This document shows, piece by piece, positions 43,671-52,550 of a DNA stretch of 64,000 bases. Under the pieces are notes generated by a model, which saw nothing but the letters and a program-made list of their open reading frames with translations, did no database searches and was not told the origin of the DNA. This stretch comes from Bacillus sp. NTK074B (GTDB lineage Bacteria; Bacillota; Bacilli; Bacillales; Bacillaceae_B): NCBI RefSeq assembly GCF_017303375.1, contig NZ_JAFKOH010000005.1:62001-126000 (forward strand), read 5' to 3'. The first letter of the stretch is position 1, and the number at the start of each line of letters is the position of its first letter. The translations under genes were made by a program, and so were the position numbers.

Positions 43671-45641
43671 TTATAAATATTCCCCAAACCAATCCACGAT
43701 CTCCTGCAACCTGGCTTCCCGCAAGGATGGCTTTCCGGTCCGGGACAGATGATGATTGGATTCCGGGAAACGGACGAATCTCGCCTCTTTTTTCTCCCGT
43801 TTTAATGCAATGAAAAGCTGTTCGCCCTGCTCGATCGGGCAGCGATAGTCCTTTTCACTGTGAAGAATCAAAAGAGGTGTGTTCATATTTTTCACGTAAG
43901 CGAGTGGTGAGTGCTTCCACAAGGTTTCAATGTCACCAAGATCACTTTGGATCTGCCATTCAGAGAAATAGTAACCGATATCACTGACTCCGTAAAAGCT
44001 GATCCAGTTGCTGATGGAACGCTGGGTTACAGCCGCTTTGAATCTGTCGCTGTGACCGATGATCCAGTTGGTCATGAAGCCACCGTAGCTTCCACCGGTT
44101 ACCCCCAGGCGATTTTCATCAATAAAAGGATATTCCCCCAGTGCATAATCCACTGCACGCATGATGTCTTCATAATCTCCACCGCCGTAGTCACCCCTAA
44201 CGGCATCGACGAACTCCTGGCCATAGCCATGACTTCCTCGTGGATTAACGTACAAAACAACATAGCCACTGCTTGAGAGTACCTGGAATTCATGAAAGAA
44301 CGTATTCCCATACATCGTGTGCGGGCCGCCATGTATTTCAACGACCAGCGGATATTTCTTTCCTTCTTCGTATCCGGCAGGCTTCATCATCCAGCCTTGA
44401 ACCGGCCAACCTTTCGCCCCCTGGAACATAAAAGATTCCGGAGAAGACACGTTACGATCTGCGAGCCAATCTCTGTTCACATCCGTGACTTTAGTCAGTT
44501 CCCCTGTCGGTACGTGGAGAGTATACAATTCACCAGGCTCTGCCGGTTTGCTCATTGAAACCAGGATGATTTGGCGACCCGAATCCAGGTCGAACCCATA
44601 GACGTGCTGCTCTTCCTGTAAGAGTGCCGGATAGATTGCGCCTTCGATGTGTGCATAGTAGAGGACCGTATTTCCCGCATCGGATGCCAGGAAATAGAAG
44701 CTTTCATTGTCCTTTGACCACTTGATGCCCGTTTGGGACGAGCCCTGGATGCTATCGCTATTCAGATAATCCCCTATGGCAACATCCATCCCTTCTGTCA
44801 GGCAAACGGAGTGTCCTGACGAAACCTCATGAATCCAAATCTTATTATGCGTTGCATTCTCATATTCACGCTTATGACCTATATAGGCCAGATGCCTGCA
44901 GTCCGGGGACCAGCTTGCTTCTCCGTAGTACCCCTGCTCCCCATTGATCTGCTTACACTCTCTTGTTTCAAGGTGAAAAATATATAAATCGGACTGAAAG
45001 GAGAAATCCCTGTCTTCATTCTTGTCGGTTGCGAAGGCAAGATAGTTTCCATCCGGGGACCATGAGTGAAGGGTATAATCGTTTTCATCATCCGTGACTC
45101 TTCTCACTTCTTTCGTCCCCAGGTCCACAACCGCTACCTGAGCATAACGGTCATCCTCAAAACCGCGATCATCACTTTTGTATTTCATACTGGTTGTAGC
45201 GAAAGGTTTTAGCTTTTCCTCTTCAACTTCCTTTTGATCGAATGCCTCCCCTTTCTCCAATCGAATGGAAAAGGCAATTTTCCCACCGCATGGAGACCAG
45301 ACGGGATTCGAGACTCCATTCGGACAGTTTGTGACCGCCTCCGCTTCCCCGCCATTCCGACTGAGGAGATAAAGCTGATTGACTCCGGAACGATTGGAAA
45401 TGAAAGCGATACTCCTTCCATCAGGTGACCATCTCGGCGATGAAATTTTTTGTTCACCGAATGTCCATTGACGTGTGGACTGGTCTTTCAGACTGATACT
45501 ATGTAAGGTTGAAAAATAGTCATTTTTTTCTTCATTCAGGATGGTTTGGATAAAGACAGCCTCTTCCCCGCTTGGAGAAAGTCTTGGATCCGATACGGCC
45601 TTTAATTCGTAAAGATCTTTTATTGTAATGCCTGTCTTCAA
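43671..45641 (-). CDS. yuxL: S9 family acylaminoacyl-peptidase-like peptidase
   Basis: A 656-residue prolyl-oligopeptidase family enzyme: an N-terminal beta-propeller (about 1-400) with repeated WSPDG blades and a C-terminal alpha/beta hydrolase. Catalytic Ser518 is in GGSYGGFM, Asp598 in HSEKDYRCP and His about 630 in NHHLSRTGKP. It has no signal peptide, so it acts in the cytoplasm on short peptides. Size and motifs match B. subtilis YuxL. Divergent from the LexA-box gene. Confidence 0.88.
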   Translation of the reverse strand: MKTGITIKDLYELKAVSDPRLSPSGEEAVFIQTILNEEKNDYFSTLHSISLKDQSTRQWTFGEQKISSPRWSPDGRSIAFISNRSGVNQLYLLSRNGGEAEAVTNCPNGVSNPVWSPCGGKIAFSIRLEKGEAFDQKEVEEEKLKPFATTSMKYKSDDRGFEDDRYAQVAVVDLGTKEVRRVTDDENDYTLHSWSPDGNYLAFATDKNEDRDFSFQSDLYIFHLETRECKQINGEQGYYGEASWSPDCRHLAYIGHKREYENATHNKIWIHEVSSGHSVCLTEGMDVAIGDYLNSDSIQGSSQTGIKWSKDNESFYFLASDAGNTVLYYAHIEGAIYPALLQEEQHVYGFDLDSGRQIILVSMSKPAEPGELYTLHVPTGELTKVTDVNRDWLADRNVSSPESFMFQGAKGWPVQGWMMKPAGYEEGKKYPLVVEIHGGPHTMYGNTFFHEFQVLSSSGYVVLYVNPRGSHGYGQEFVDAVRGDYGGGDYEDIMRAVDYALGEYPFIDENRLGVTGGSYGGFMTNWIIGHSDRFKAAVTQRSISNWISFYGVSDIGYYFSEWQIQSDLGDIETLWKHSPLAYVKNMNTPLLILHSEKDYRCPIEQGEQLFIALKREKKEARFVRFPESNHHLSRTGKPSLREARLQEIVDWFGEYL

Positions 45642-45804
45642 GATTTTGCACCTTCCTTTCTATCTGTACCTTTTATAAATTCGACACTGACGACCTATTC
45701 CCTTCACGGATAAAAACCTGCATTTCCCTTCATAATAGAAACAAATTCAAATTCTACAACTTTCCCTATTGAAAGTAAATTGAAATCCACGTAAAATAAA
45801 ACTA

Positions 45805-45823
45805 CGAACATACGTTCTATAAT
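45805..45823 (+). promoter_or_regulatory. LexA (DinR) box overlapping a -10
   Basis: CGAACATACGTTCT at 45805-45818 matches the Bacillus SOS consensus CGAACRNRYGTTYC at 13 of 14 positions. TATAAT at 45818-45823 begins on its last base, so bound LexA would cover the promoter. It lies 29 bases before the next gene. Confidence 0.75.
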
Positions 45824-45846
45824 AAAATAAAAAGGAGTCTTTTCAT

Positions 45847-46236
45847 ATGACAAGAATCCCGGAGAACGATCGGAATATTTTGGAACAGGCAATTTATCTG
45901 CCCATGGTACTGACGATTTTGAATCGTGACCTGCAAATCGTCGACAGCAGTCCCTTTAAATTAAAACGGCCGTATTTAGAGATGATCGAGGAGACGATGA
46001 AGGTCATTCAAGGAGAACTGGCCCATGTTAAGAAATATATGAGGACGAATAAGATGAAGGTTGAACGTATGCAAACGGATGATGCATTCACGATGTATAT
46101 GTTTTTGTATAAGGGATATGAAGAACACCATAACTATTTCAATCCACGCCTTCGTAACCGGGTCGAGGATTTGATGAGACACTATTTGTACCGCCGATTC
46201 ACAGAATCAAAGACTGATACAACAAAAGAAGCGTGA
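45847..46236 (+). CDS. conserved hypothetical protein under a LexA box
   Basis: A 129-residue, helix-rich soluble protein, strongly basic in its middle (VKKYMRTNKMKVERM), beginning MTRIPENDRNILEQAIYLPM. I see no catalytic motif, membrane helix or signal peptide. AAAGGAG precedes the ATG. It may be the counterpart of B. subtilis YhjD, given yhjE-sipV nearby, but I am not certain. The LexA box predicts induction by DNA damage. It is divergent from the S9 peptidase and convergent with comK. Confidence 0.75.
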   Translation: MTRIPENDRNILEQAIYLPMVLTILNRDLQIVDSSPFKLKRPYLEMIEETMKVIQGELAHVKKYMRTNKMKVERMQTDDAFTMYMFLYKGYEEHHNYFNPRLRNRVEDLMRHYLYRRFTESKTDTTKEA

Positions 46237-46244
46237 TACTCTCC

Positions 46245-46814
46245 TCACGCGTCGGTTTTGTGGATATGTCGATTCATATAAAATGTCTTTACATGATTCG
46301 TTTCTGTCTGGACCTTCGTGTTATATTTACTTTCCATTTCAGCGATTCTCTGTGTGTAGGCAATCCGTAAATCCGAGGTGCGGAGCATTTGATTTTCAAA
46401 GGAACTGTATGAAATGGGAACCGTGCAGGATTCATTGTTTTGAAGGAAGATCCGTGTTGATCCATTTGTCAATCGTTCATATCCCCGGACATGGGAGTGG
46501 GAGATCCAGGCACATTCCTGCTTCACTGGAGATGATGTCGGGAATAGATAAATGAACATATCAGGATTAACCATGATGGGGGCTTTATAAATGATACCCG
46601 TAAGTTTTTTCGTTCCTTCTTTTCTGCCTTCATAAGAGCAGCCAAAGAATTCGCAGCTTTTTTTCAGGATATCAAAAGGTTTGAACGGAGAGATCAATAC
46701 GTCATCTACCTCTATTATTTTTGTAAATGTCCTGGCACCGTACTCCATAGGCTGAAGGATCATCGTATGGGGATTTACTTCATATTCTTCTATAATTCGA
46801 GATTTTTCTCTCAT
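46245..46814 (-). CDS. comK: competence transcription factor ComK
   Basis: A 189-residue homologue of ComK, the activator of DNA-uptake genes. Shared segments are SYEGRKEGTKK, KAPIMVNP, CAWISHSHV and the very conserved ISYSSFENQMLRT near 140-152. The start at 46814 has GGAGGCG; the frame is open 69 codons further upstream but that part is promoter DNA. The C-terminus is shorter and different from the B. subtilis degradation tail. A palindrome lies 88 bases upstream. The presence of ComK suggests a competence potential; other com genes are not in this window. Confidence 0.92.
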   Translation of the reverse strand: MREKSRIIEEYEVNPHTMILQPMEYGARTFTKIIEVDDVLISPFKPFDILKKSCEFFGCSYEGRKEGTKKLTGIIYKAPIMVNPDMFIYLFPTSSPVKQECAWISHSHVRGYERLTNGSTRIFLQNNESCTVPISYSSFENQMLRTSDLRIAYTQRIAEMESKYNTKVQTETNHVKTFYMNRHIHKTDA

Positions 46815-46901
46815 AACATCGCCTCCATTTACATTTTTCTCCAAAATAATACCACAAATTTCGAGGGTTGTCTCCCATATTTTTAAAAATTCTGAAATTA
46901 G

Positions 46902-46918
46902 ATAACGGGCACCGTTAT
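46902..46918. promoter_or_regulatory. palindrome between comK and the IDEAL gene
   Basis: ATAACGG, three bases, CCGTTAT: perfect seven-base arms within an AT-rich divergent region. It looks like an operator for a dimeric repressor. AT-rich tracts around 46920-46975 could hold ComK boxes, but I found no clean AAAA-N5-TTTT pair. Confidence 0.4.
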
Positions 46919-47010
46919 ATGAATAAAAAATTATCTGAATATTTAATTTTTTAGTTGAATTTTTAATACTTACACCATATACTAATAAAAAGAATTCAGG
47001 GGTGAGGTAT

Positions 47011-47250
47011 ATGGAAAGCAAAAAGTCCTATACAGAAATGATGAAAGCCGCCGCCGCCATTAACCGGAAGAAATCCGCTGAAAGAAGCGTAATGGAAATT
47101 TATATCGATATGGTGCTGCATGAAAGCATCCTTATGACACAGAAATCCAAACTCCTAACCGACATTGATGCCGCCCTTGATACTAAAGATAAAGTACTGT
47201 TCATGAAATTGACTAAAGAATTATATGAATTGAACATAAGCTGCGGATAA
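47011..47250 (+). CDS. yhzC: IDEAL domain protein
   Basis: A 79-residue protein ending in an IDEAL domain (DIDAALDTKDKVLFMKLTKE, about residues 50-69). Small proteins with this domain are common in Bacilli; some bind clients or degradation factors. B. subtilis has an IDEAL protein (yhzC) next to comK, and here it is divergent from comK, 196 bases away. Start 47011 follows AGGGGTG; a GTG at 47002 overlaps that site. A role in ComK control is a guess. Confidence 0.82.
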   Translation: MESKKSYTEMMKAAAAINRKKSAERSVMEIYIDMVLHESILMTQKSKLLTDIDAALDTKDKVLFMKLTKELYELNISCG

Positions 47251-47255
47251 TCATA

Positions 47256-47286
47256 AATGGCTGACTCCACTATCGAGTCAGCCATT
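47256..47286 (+). terminator. terminator of the IDEAL gene
   Basis: AATGGCTGACTC (47256-47267) and its perfect complement (47275-47286), then CCCATTTT. Confidence 0.85.
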
Positions 47287-47352
47287 CCCATTTTAATGGA
47301 CGGGCCCTTAATACCTCTCTATGCATGACTTCTTCTCGATTGGTTAATCCTA

Positions 47353-48051
47353 ATGGTTAACTTGAATACGATGGAGCGAATCACCTTGATCTTACTAATA
47401 AAAGTTCTGGTCCTTTATTTGATTACCATTGCTGCCATGAGGCTGATGGGTAAATCAACAATCGTACAGATGACCCCTTATGACCTCGTAGCCATCATCA
47501 TTGTAGGGACGATTGCCTCTGAGCCCTTGATCTCCACAAAGTTCTGGCCAACCATTGCAGCCCTCGTCTTTCTTGTAGGGCTTCACGTCCTTTTCTCGTT
47601 TATGACGTTAAGTCAATGGGGGAACCGCTTCTTCCTAGGAGAACCGACTTTACTGATAAAAAACGGGGAAATATTAGAAGATAATCTGGAGAAATCCAAA
47701 ATCTCACTCATTCAATTAACGTCCATCCTTAGGTCCCAGGGGTACCCGAAAATATCCGACGTGGATTATGCGATGCTCGAACCCATCGGAGAAGTGAGCA
47801 TCATTCCTAAGGTGGAGAATACCCCGGTTACCGTCGAGCATCTTAATTTAACGATCGACGACGAGGGGCTGCCGATTTCCGTCATTGTGGATGGGAAGAT
47901 TCAAATAAGGAACCTGAGGCTACTGGGAAAATCGAAAGAATGGTTGGAAACTCAACTAACCAACTCAAATCTCCACCATAAAGATGTCATTTTCGCCTAT
48001 ATGACGGAAAAAGCAAAAAATCTCGTCATCAGCAAAAGAGAAAAGGCCTAG
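47353..48051 (+). CDS. DUF421 family membrane protein
   Basis: A 232-residue YetF/YdfS-like protein: three N-terminal membrane helices (MTPYDLVAIIIVGTIASEPL in the second) and a cytoplasmic domain with ILRSQGYPKISDVDYAMLE and GLPISVIVDGKI, both family hallmarks. In B. subtilis related proteins (YetF, YdfS) act in spores. No good ribosome binding site is seen before the ATG at 47353 or the in-frame ATG at 47371, so the start is uncertain. Confidence 0.87.
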   Translation: MVNLNTMERITLILLIKVLVLYLITIAAMRLMGKSTIVQMTPYDLVAIIIVGTIASEPLISTKFWPTIAALVFLVGLHVLFSFMTLSQWGNRFFLGEPTLLIKNGEILEDNLEKSKISLIQLTSILRSQGYPKISDVDYAMLEPIGEVSIIPKVENTPVTVEHLNLTIDDEGLPISVIVDGKIQIRNLRLLGKSKEWLETQLTNSNLHHKDVIFAYMTEKAKNLVISKREKA

Positions 48052-48081
48052 ACACTCAAAAGTGACTTGGCCTTTTCTCTT
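48036..48081. terminator. bidirectional terminator overlapping the DUF421 gene end
   Basis: AAGAGAAAAGGCC (48036-48048) pairs with GGCCTTTTCTCTT (48069-48081). Confidence 0.85.
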
Positions 48082-48083
48082 CT

Positions 48084-49355
48084 TTACTCTTCTTTCTTTT
48101 CCGCCTCATATTCCTCAAGCATGGAAAGGCGCTCAAGCATGGTCGGATGTCCGTATCGGAAGATCTTCACCAGAAGCGGCGGGTTCACTTGGGATAATCC
48201 GACCTTTGATAACTTCTGGAAAGACGAAATGGCTGATTCCTTGTCTCCGGTCATTTCGATGGCATATCGATCTGCCCTCGTTTCCTGGTAACGTGAAATC
48301 CAGTTGCTAACAGGGCTGATTGTGAACAACAGCATAGATGTAATCATTAAGAATAATGGTAAAGAGCTGAGGTTTGAGACCTTTGATACTTTGAGATTAT
48401 CTTTATGGTTTGCCACGATTCCCCTCATCAGCTTGGACGTCAAGAACAATCCAAAGAAGGACAGAACGAGATAGATCCCGATTCCTATATAGATGTGCTT
48501 TTCCACGTAATGAGCCATTTCATGAGCCATGACGAAGAGGATTTCCTTGTCTGTCAATTTCTCAAGGGTCGTATCCCAAAGGACAATCCTTGAATTGGCG
48601 CCTACTCCGGTGACGTAGGCGTTAAGTGAATTGGTCTTTTCAGACATATCGACTTCAAACACGTGGTCTGCAGGGATTTGGGCCCTGTCTGCAAGTGTAA
48701 GGATCTGTTCTTCCAATGCTTTATCCTTCAATGGATAAAAGTCATTGTACAGGGGATCGATCAGGACAGGCTGAACGAACATCATGAAAATAGTGAACGG
48801 TACGGATAAAGCCCAGGCAGCGAGCCACCAGCGCTCTTTAAACCTCTTCATCAGGGCATACAGGACCGATACAATGATAAACATGAGCAGATAATTCACC
48901 CAGAAATCGGTTATTTCATCTTTCATCCACATTGAGAACGTCTGAGTGGATATGTTGTAGCTCTTTGAGATCTTATACGAAATATACTGCAAAGGAAAAA
49001 TCGCAACAAAAGAGGCGATCGATAACCAGAACAAGTAAATGGCCGTTTGGAGGAGCCCATTCTTCACCGTTCCCCTCGCCCATTTCTCAAACACCCGTGA
49101 TACACCAAGTATCAGTATCAAGAAATAAAATAGCCATTCATATGGAGTCGAAAGGAAGAACAAAAGATTCTTGATTTTTGAAAAGTCCTCACTCAACATG
49201 ATTTCTTTATTATTCATGAAAGTGGCTGGATCCGCACTGCTTCCCTTATACAGTTCGGGTAAAGTGGAATCCGCCAGGAAAAATAAATATACATATAAAA
49301 ATAAGCCTAACAGCAAATATGCCAGTATCGACCTCAGCGCCCATTTTCTAGCCAA
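48084..49355 (-). CDS. yhfN: M48 family (STE24-type) membrane metalloprotease YhfN
   Basis: A 423-residue protease with about seven membrane helices. The zinc site HEMAHYVEKH lies near residue 280, with the third ligand in the later ETRADRYAIEMTG. An N-terminal peptidase M48_N region includes QPVLIDPLYNDFYPLKD. Such enzymes clear damaged membrane proteins or process CAAX-like substrates. Size and pattern match B. subtilis YhfN. GGGAGGAAG precedes the start. Confidence 0.9.
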   Translation of the reverse strand: MARKWALRSILAYLLLGLFLYVYLFFLADSTLPELYKGSSADPATFMNNKEIMLSEDFSKIKNLLFFLSTPYEWLFYFLILILGVSRVFEKWARGTVKNGLLQTAIYLFWLSIASFVAIFPLQYISYKISKSYNISTQTFSMWMKDEITDFWVNYLLMFIIVSVLYALMKRFKERWWLAAWALSVPFTIFMMFVQPVLIDPLYNDFYPLKDKALEEQILTLADRAQIPADHVFEVDMSEKTNSLNAYVTGVGANSRIVLWDTTLEKLTDKEILFVMAHEMAHYVEKHIYIGIGIYLVLSFFGLFLTSKLMRGIVANHKDNLKVSKVSNLSSLPLFLMITSMLLFTISPVSNWISRYQETRADRYAIEMTGDKESAISSFQKLSKVGLSQVNPPLLVKIFRYGHPTMLERLSMLEEYEAEKKEE

Positions 49356-49605
49356 TATACTTCCTCCCTTCTTGTCTTCATTACTATATGTAATACCCTG
49401 TCCAAAGTTTTAGAACCTAAACACGGACGGTGAGAGAAATGGTGCCGTTCGTGCAAAGAAAATCATTTATCTGCCTTTCTGGAGGTTACGTGCCACATGT
49501 TCAACTTATGCCCTATCTTCATTATTTCTTCCAGAATAAAATTTTATCGGCCATTTTTATCATTCATCTGCGGTTCTACAAAATACGACGGCCAACTCAA
49601 TAAAA

Positions 49606-49626
49606 AAAGCCACGATTCAAATCGTG
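49606..49626 (-). terminator. terminator of azlCD
   Basis: CACGATT (49611-49617) pairs with AATCGTG (49620-49626); seven T follow on the minus strand. The rest of 49356-49605 shows no gene. Confidence 0.8.
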
Positions 49627-49638
49627 ACCAATAGTCTT

Positions 49639-49956
49639 CTACATTAAGAAGACTGAATACAGAGACAAAACGGATATCGCTCCAATTACCACAAGGATGA
49701 CGTTGGCACCCAAAAAAGCGACCCCAAAGGCAGCAAGCGTCCCTACCATTCCAAACATTAGATTCCCTTCCTGAATTAACAAGATGCTTGGAAAGATCAG
49801 CGCACCCAATACGGCAAATGGAACATTTCGCAAAACTCCTTGAAGAAATGGAGGGAGTTCTTTTCCTTTAAACACGAGGAAAGGAAGCATTCTCGGGATA
49901 TAGGTGACAATGGCCATCCCGAAGATCATCCACACGATCGCACTATTCATCCTCAC
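49639..49956 (-). CDS. azlD: branched-chain amino acid exporter subunit AzlD
   Basis: A 105-residue protein with three to four membrane helices and the conserved YIPRMLPFLVFKG near residue 20. AzlD partners AzlC in exporting branched-chain amino acids and analogues such as 4-azaleucine. Its start lies 14 bases inside azlC. Confidence 0.92.
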   Translation of the reverse strand: MRMNSAIVWMIFGMAIVTYIPRMLPFLVFKGKELPPFLQGVLRNVPFAVLGALIFPSILLIQEGNLMFGMVGTLAAFGVAFLGANVILVVIGAISVLSLYSVFLM

Positions 49957-50665
49957 TTCCTCCTCCCTTTATCATGACCACTGCTTCGACGATAACAGCC
50001 GAAACGATCGTAGCGGTCACTATCGACCAGCCGTTTGAAAGGTTCGTGGTAAACAGAAGAATACTATTCAGAGCACCTGCCACCACCGCCAAAAACGTGA
50101 CTTTGACGCTTTTTTTCATAGAAGGAACGAGGAGGCCGACAAACATGGCGTACAGAGCGATCGTCATGCTGGCCTGAAGGAATTCCGGGAGGACCTCTCC
50201 GATGTAATATCCTACCCCCGAGTTCACCACCCAGCTCCCGTAGGAAATGAGCATGACTCCTACGGCAAATCCCGACCGTACCTTTCCCTCCTTGACACTG
50301 ATGACTGTAAAGGTTTCGTCCGTGATGCCAAACGCATAGAAAAGCTTTTTAAACAAACGGTCTTCCTCAATCTTCTCGTTTAACGATGCAGACATGAGAA
50401 AGTGACGGATGTTTACGATGAACGTGGTCAGAATGATCTCGATGATTCCGGTGCCGACCGCAATCAAACTCAGTGATATGTATTGAGCGGCCCCTGCAAA
50501 CACAAGCATGCTCATCAGGACCGTCTCCGTCACGGTCAGTCCGGTTGTACGTGCCAACAAACCAAACGTAAGGGCCACTGGCATATATCCAATGGCTATA
50601 CTAAGGCCACCCTGCAGGCCAAGGCGGAAATCACTCACTTTTTTTGTAGAAAGAAGTGCCTCCAT
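49943..50665 (-). CDS. azlC: branched-chain amino acid exporter subunit AzlC
   Basis: A 240-residue permease subunit with six or seven membrane helices and the family's VFAGAAQYISLSLI and NIRHFLMSASL motifs. AzlCD forms a two-gene operon divergent from an XRE-cupin regulator 102 bases away, which is the likely repressor. In B. subtilis azlCD is controlled by a different regulator type (AzlB, Lrp family). Confidence 0.93.
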   Translation of the reverse strand: MEALLSTKKVSDFRLGLQGGLSIAIGYMPVALTFGLLARTTGLTVTETVLMSMLVFAGAAQYISLSLIAVGTGIIEIILTTFIVNIRHFLMSASLNEKIEEDRLFKKLFYAFGITDETFTVISVKEGKVRSGFAVGVMLISYGSWVVNSGVGYYIGEVLPEFLQASMTIALYAMFVGLLVPSMKKSVKVTFLAVVAGALNSILLFTTNLSNGWSIVTATIVSAVIVEAVVMIKGGGSEDE

Positions 50666-50709
50666 CCTCTCACATCCTTTATAATAGAAGTCATTGCTAT
50701 TTTAATTTT

Positions 50710-50738
50710 TTGATAATTTATTATATTATACATATAGA
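50710..50738 (+). promoter_or_regulatory. promoter of the XRE-cupin gene
   Basis: TTGATA at 50710-50715, 17 bases, TATAGA at 50733-50738, in a very AT-rich divergent region shared with azlC. Confidence 0.55.
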
Positions 50739-50767
50739 CGTTATAGTATACAAGAGGAGTTTTGAGC

Positions 50768-51325
50768 ATGGAACATTTCCCGATTCAAATTGGAGAAAAC
50801 ATTAGGAAAATAAGAAGAGAGAGGGGATTCAGCCTTGAACAGATGGCTGAACGAACCGGGGTAAGCAAGGCCATGATCGGCCAAATTGAACGAGGCGACT
50901 CCAATCCCACTGTTGCGATACTATGGAAAATTGCCAACGGCCTGAAGGTATCCTTCTCTTCCCTGATTGAAAAGCCGAGCAATCAAGTATCCATTATTCA
51001 CTATGAAGACGTACAGCCTGTACTTGAAGATGACGGCAACTATATCGTATACCCCATCTTCCCTTTCGACCCATTAAAAAAATGGGAAAGCTACCGGGTG
51101 GAGATGAAGCCTGGATGTGCCTATCGGAATGAAGGACATACGAAAGGGGTAGAAGAATACATCACAGTCCTATCCGGAAGCATCGTTTTGAAATTAGCCG
51201 AAAAAAAATATGAATTGCCGGCAGGAAGCTCGATACGCTTCGCAGCCGACTCTGGTCATGAATATACCAATGAGGCGGGTCAAGAGGCCGTATGCCAGAT
51301 GGTCGTATATTATGGAGAAGATTAA
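50768..51325 (+). CDS. XRE family transcriptional regulator with cupin domain
   Basis: A 185-residue regulator: an N-terminal helix-turn-helix (about 8-62, RRERGFSLEQMAERTGVSKA and QIERGDSNPTVAILWKIA) and a C-terminal cupin (about 110-180, HTKGVEEYITVLSGSIVL). This architecture often senses amino acids or polyamines. Divergent position suggests control of azlCD. ATG 50768 has GAGGAG eight bases upstream; the TTG at 50762 is too close to it. Confidence 0.88.
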   Translation: MEHFPIQIGENIRKIRRERGFSLEQMAERTGVSKAMIGQIERGDSNPTVAILWKIANGLKVSFSSLIEKPSNQVSIIHYEDVQPVLEDDGNYIVYPIFPFDPLKKWESYRVEMKPGCAYRNEGHTKGVEEYITVLSGSIVLKLAEKKYELPAGSSIRFAADSGHEYTNEAGQEAVCQMVVYYGED

Positions 51326-51337
51326 TGGAGAATCATT

Positions 51338-51379
51338 AAAGCTGTCACGGTGTGGGGTTCCACTCCGTGGCAGCTTTTT
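51338..51379 (+). terminator. terminator of the XRE-cupin gene
   Basis: AAAGCTGTCACGG (51338-51350) pairs with CCGTGGCAGCTTT (51365-51377) with one mismatch, then T. Confidence 0.85.
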
Positions 51380-51397
51380 CTCTGTTCATTTCGTGGC

Positions 51398-51423
51398 ACA
51401 TTGCGCAACGTGACCATATACTA
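51398..51423 (+). promoter_or_regulatory. candidate sigma-K promoter of cotH
   Basis: CATATACTA at 51415-51423 fits the sigma-K -10, with AC 15 bases upstream (51398-51399), one base shorter than optimal. B. subtilis cotH is made in the mother cell. Confidence 0.45.
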
Positions 51424-51459
51424 TTACATCATTAATAAAATGGAGAGGAGAAAACGACC

Positions 51460-52515
51460 ATGACTCCTTCCTTACCTTCATTTGACCTCCAATTCCAACG
51501 TACGGATCTGTTGGAATTGGAGCGGGATGTATGGAGTGACTCACCTGTTCCGGCCCGATTAAACATAGAAGACACTACGTATGACATCGATATCCGCTAT
51601 AGGGGTTCCTATACACGGGAATTGAAAAAAAAGTCCTATCATATAGAATTCAGAAGTCCGGGGGAATGGGCCGGATCTTCAGAAGTCCATCTCAATGCTG
51701 AATTATTCGACCCCTCCCACTTCAGAAACAAACTGTCCCTGGATTTCATAAGGGATTTGGGGATTCACACTCCAAACAGTCAACATGTATTTCTCACCCA
51801 TGGAGGAGAACCCCTTGGTTTATATCTTCAGCTCGAATCGGTGGACGAAAAATATTTACGTAAGAGGAGGCTTCCACCAGGAACGATTTATTATGCCTTC
51901 AATGACCAGGCGGATTTTTCATTGAAGAAAAAAAGAGGTCTTACCTCAGGGTATCAACGGAAACTTGGGAAAATGCAGGATGATCAGCATCTTATTCATT
52001 TCATTAGGAGTATCAATGCATCTCCTTATGAGATACCGGAATTTTTAAACATTGAAAACTATCTCAGATGGCTGGCTGGAGCGGTTTGCACGATGAATAA
52101 TGATGGATTCACCCATAACTACGCGTTGTATCTAAACCGGGATGACCACCTTTTTTCCATCATTCCGTGGGATTATGATGCCACGTTCGGACGAAAAGTG
52201 AATGGGGACGAGATGGAGTATGATTATGTGCCCATCACGGGAAAAGCGAAAAACAAACTTACGGCGCAGCTGATGGAGCGAACTCGATACAGAAAACGTT
52301 ATAAGGATATATTGGAAGAGATTCTTGAGACGAAATTTAATGTGGATTACTTTGAAGACAAGGTGATGGATTCCCATTCTTCCCTGCGGCCGTATATCCT
52401 GATGGATCCTCACCTTCAAAGCGAGATCGATTCATATGACAGAGAGCCTGCCTTCATCTTTCAGTTCATTGAAGATCGTGGGGCTTTTCTGAAAAGGGAA
52501 TTAAAGAAACTCTAA
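51460..52515 (+). CDS. cotH: CotH family spore coat protein kinase
   Basis: A 351-residue CotH-type atypical kinase. Seen: RYRGSYTRELKKKSYHIEF (strand with the ATP-binding lysine, about 47-65), LQLESVDEKYL, MNNDGFTHNYALY and the metal-binding IPWDYDATFG near 232-241. In B. subtilis CotH phosphorylates coat proteins CotB and CotG and is needed for outer coat assembly. No cotB or cotG is adjacent here. GGAGAGGAG precedes the ATG. The length is near the 362 residues of B. subtilis CotH. Confidence 0.88.
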   Translation: MTPSLPSFDLQFQRTDLLELERDVWSDSPVPARLNIEDTTYDIDIRYRGSYTRELKKKSYHIEFRSPGEWAGSSEVHLNAELFDPSHFRNKLSLDFIRDLGIHTPNSQHVFLTHGGEPLGLYLQLESVDEKYLRKRRLPPGTIYYAFNDQADFSLKKKRGLTSGYQRKLGKMQDDQHLIHFIRSINASPYEIPEFLNIENYLRWLAGAVCTMNNDGFTHNYALYLNRDDHLFSIIPWDYDATFGRKVNGDEMEYDYVPITGKAKNKLTAQLMERTRYRKRYKDILEEILETKFNVDYFEDKVMDSHSSLRPYILMDPHLQSEIDSYDREPAFIFQFIEDRGAFLKRELKKL

Positions 52516-52522
52516 CAAAAAC

Positions 52523-52547
52523 ACTGCGTGGGAAGCTCCCACGCAGT
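52523..52547. terminator. bidirectional hairpin between cotH and the YeeE gene
   Basis: ACTGCGTGGGA (52523-52533) and its perfect complement (52537-52547); T run only on the minus strand. Confidence 0.75.
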
Positions 52548-52550
52548 AAA

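Noticed and set aside
46920..46975. ComK K-boxes upstream of comK
   Set aside because: The region is AT-rich with A and T tracts but no clean pair of AAAA-N5-TTTT boxes at a standard distance was found.
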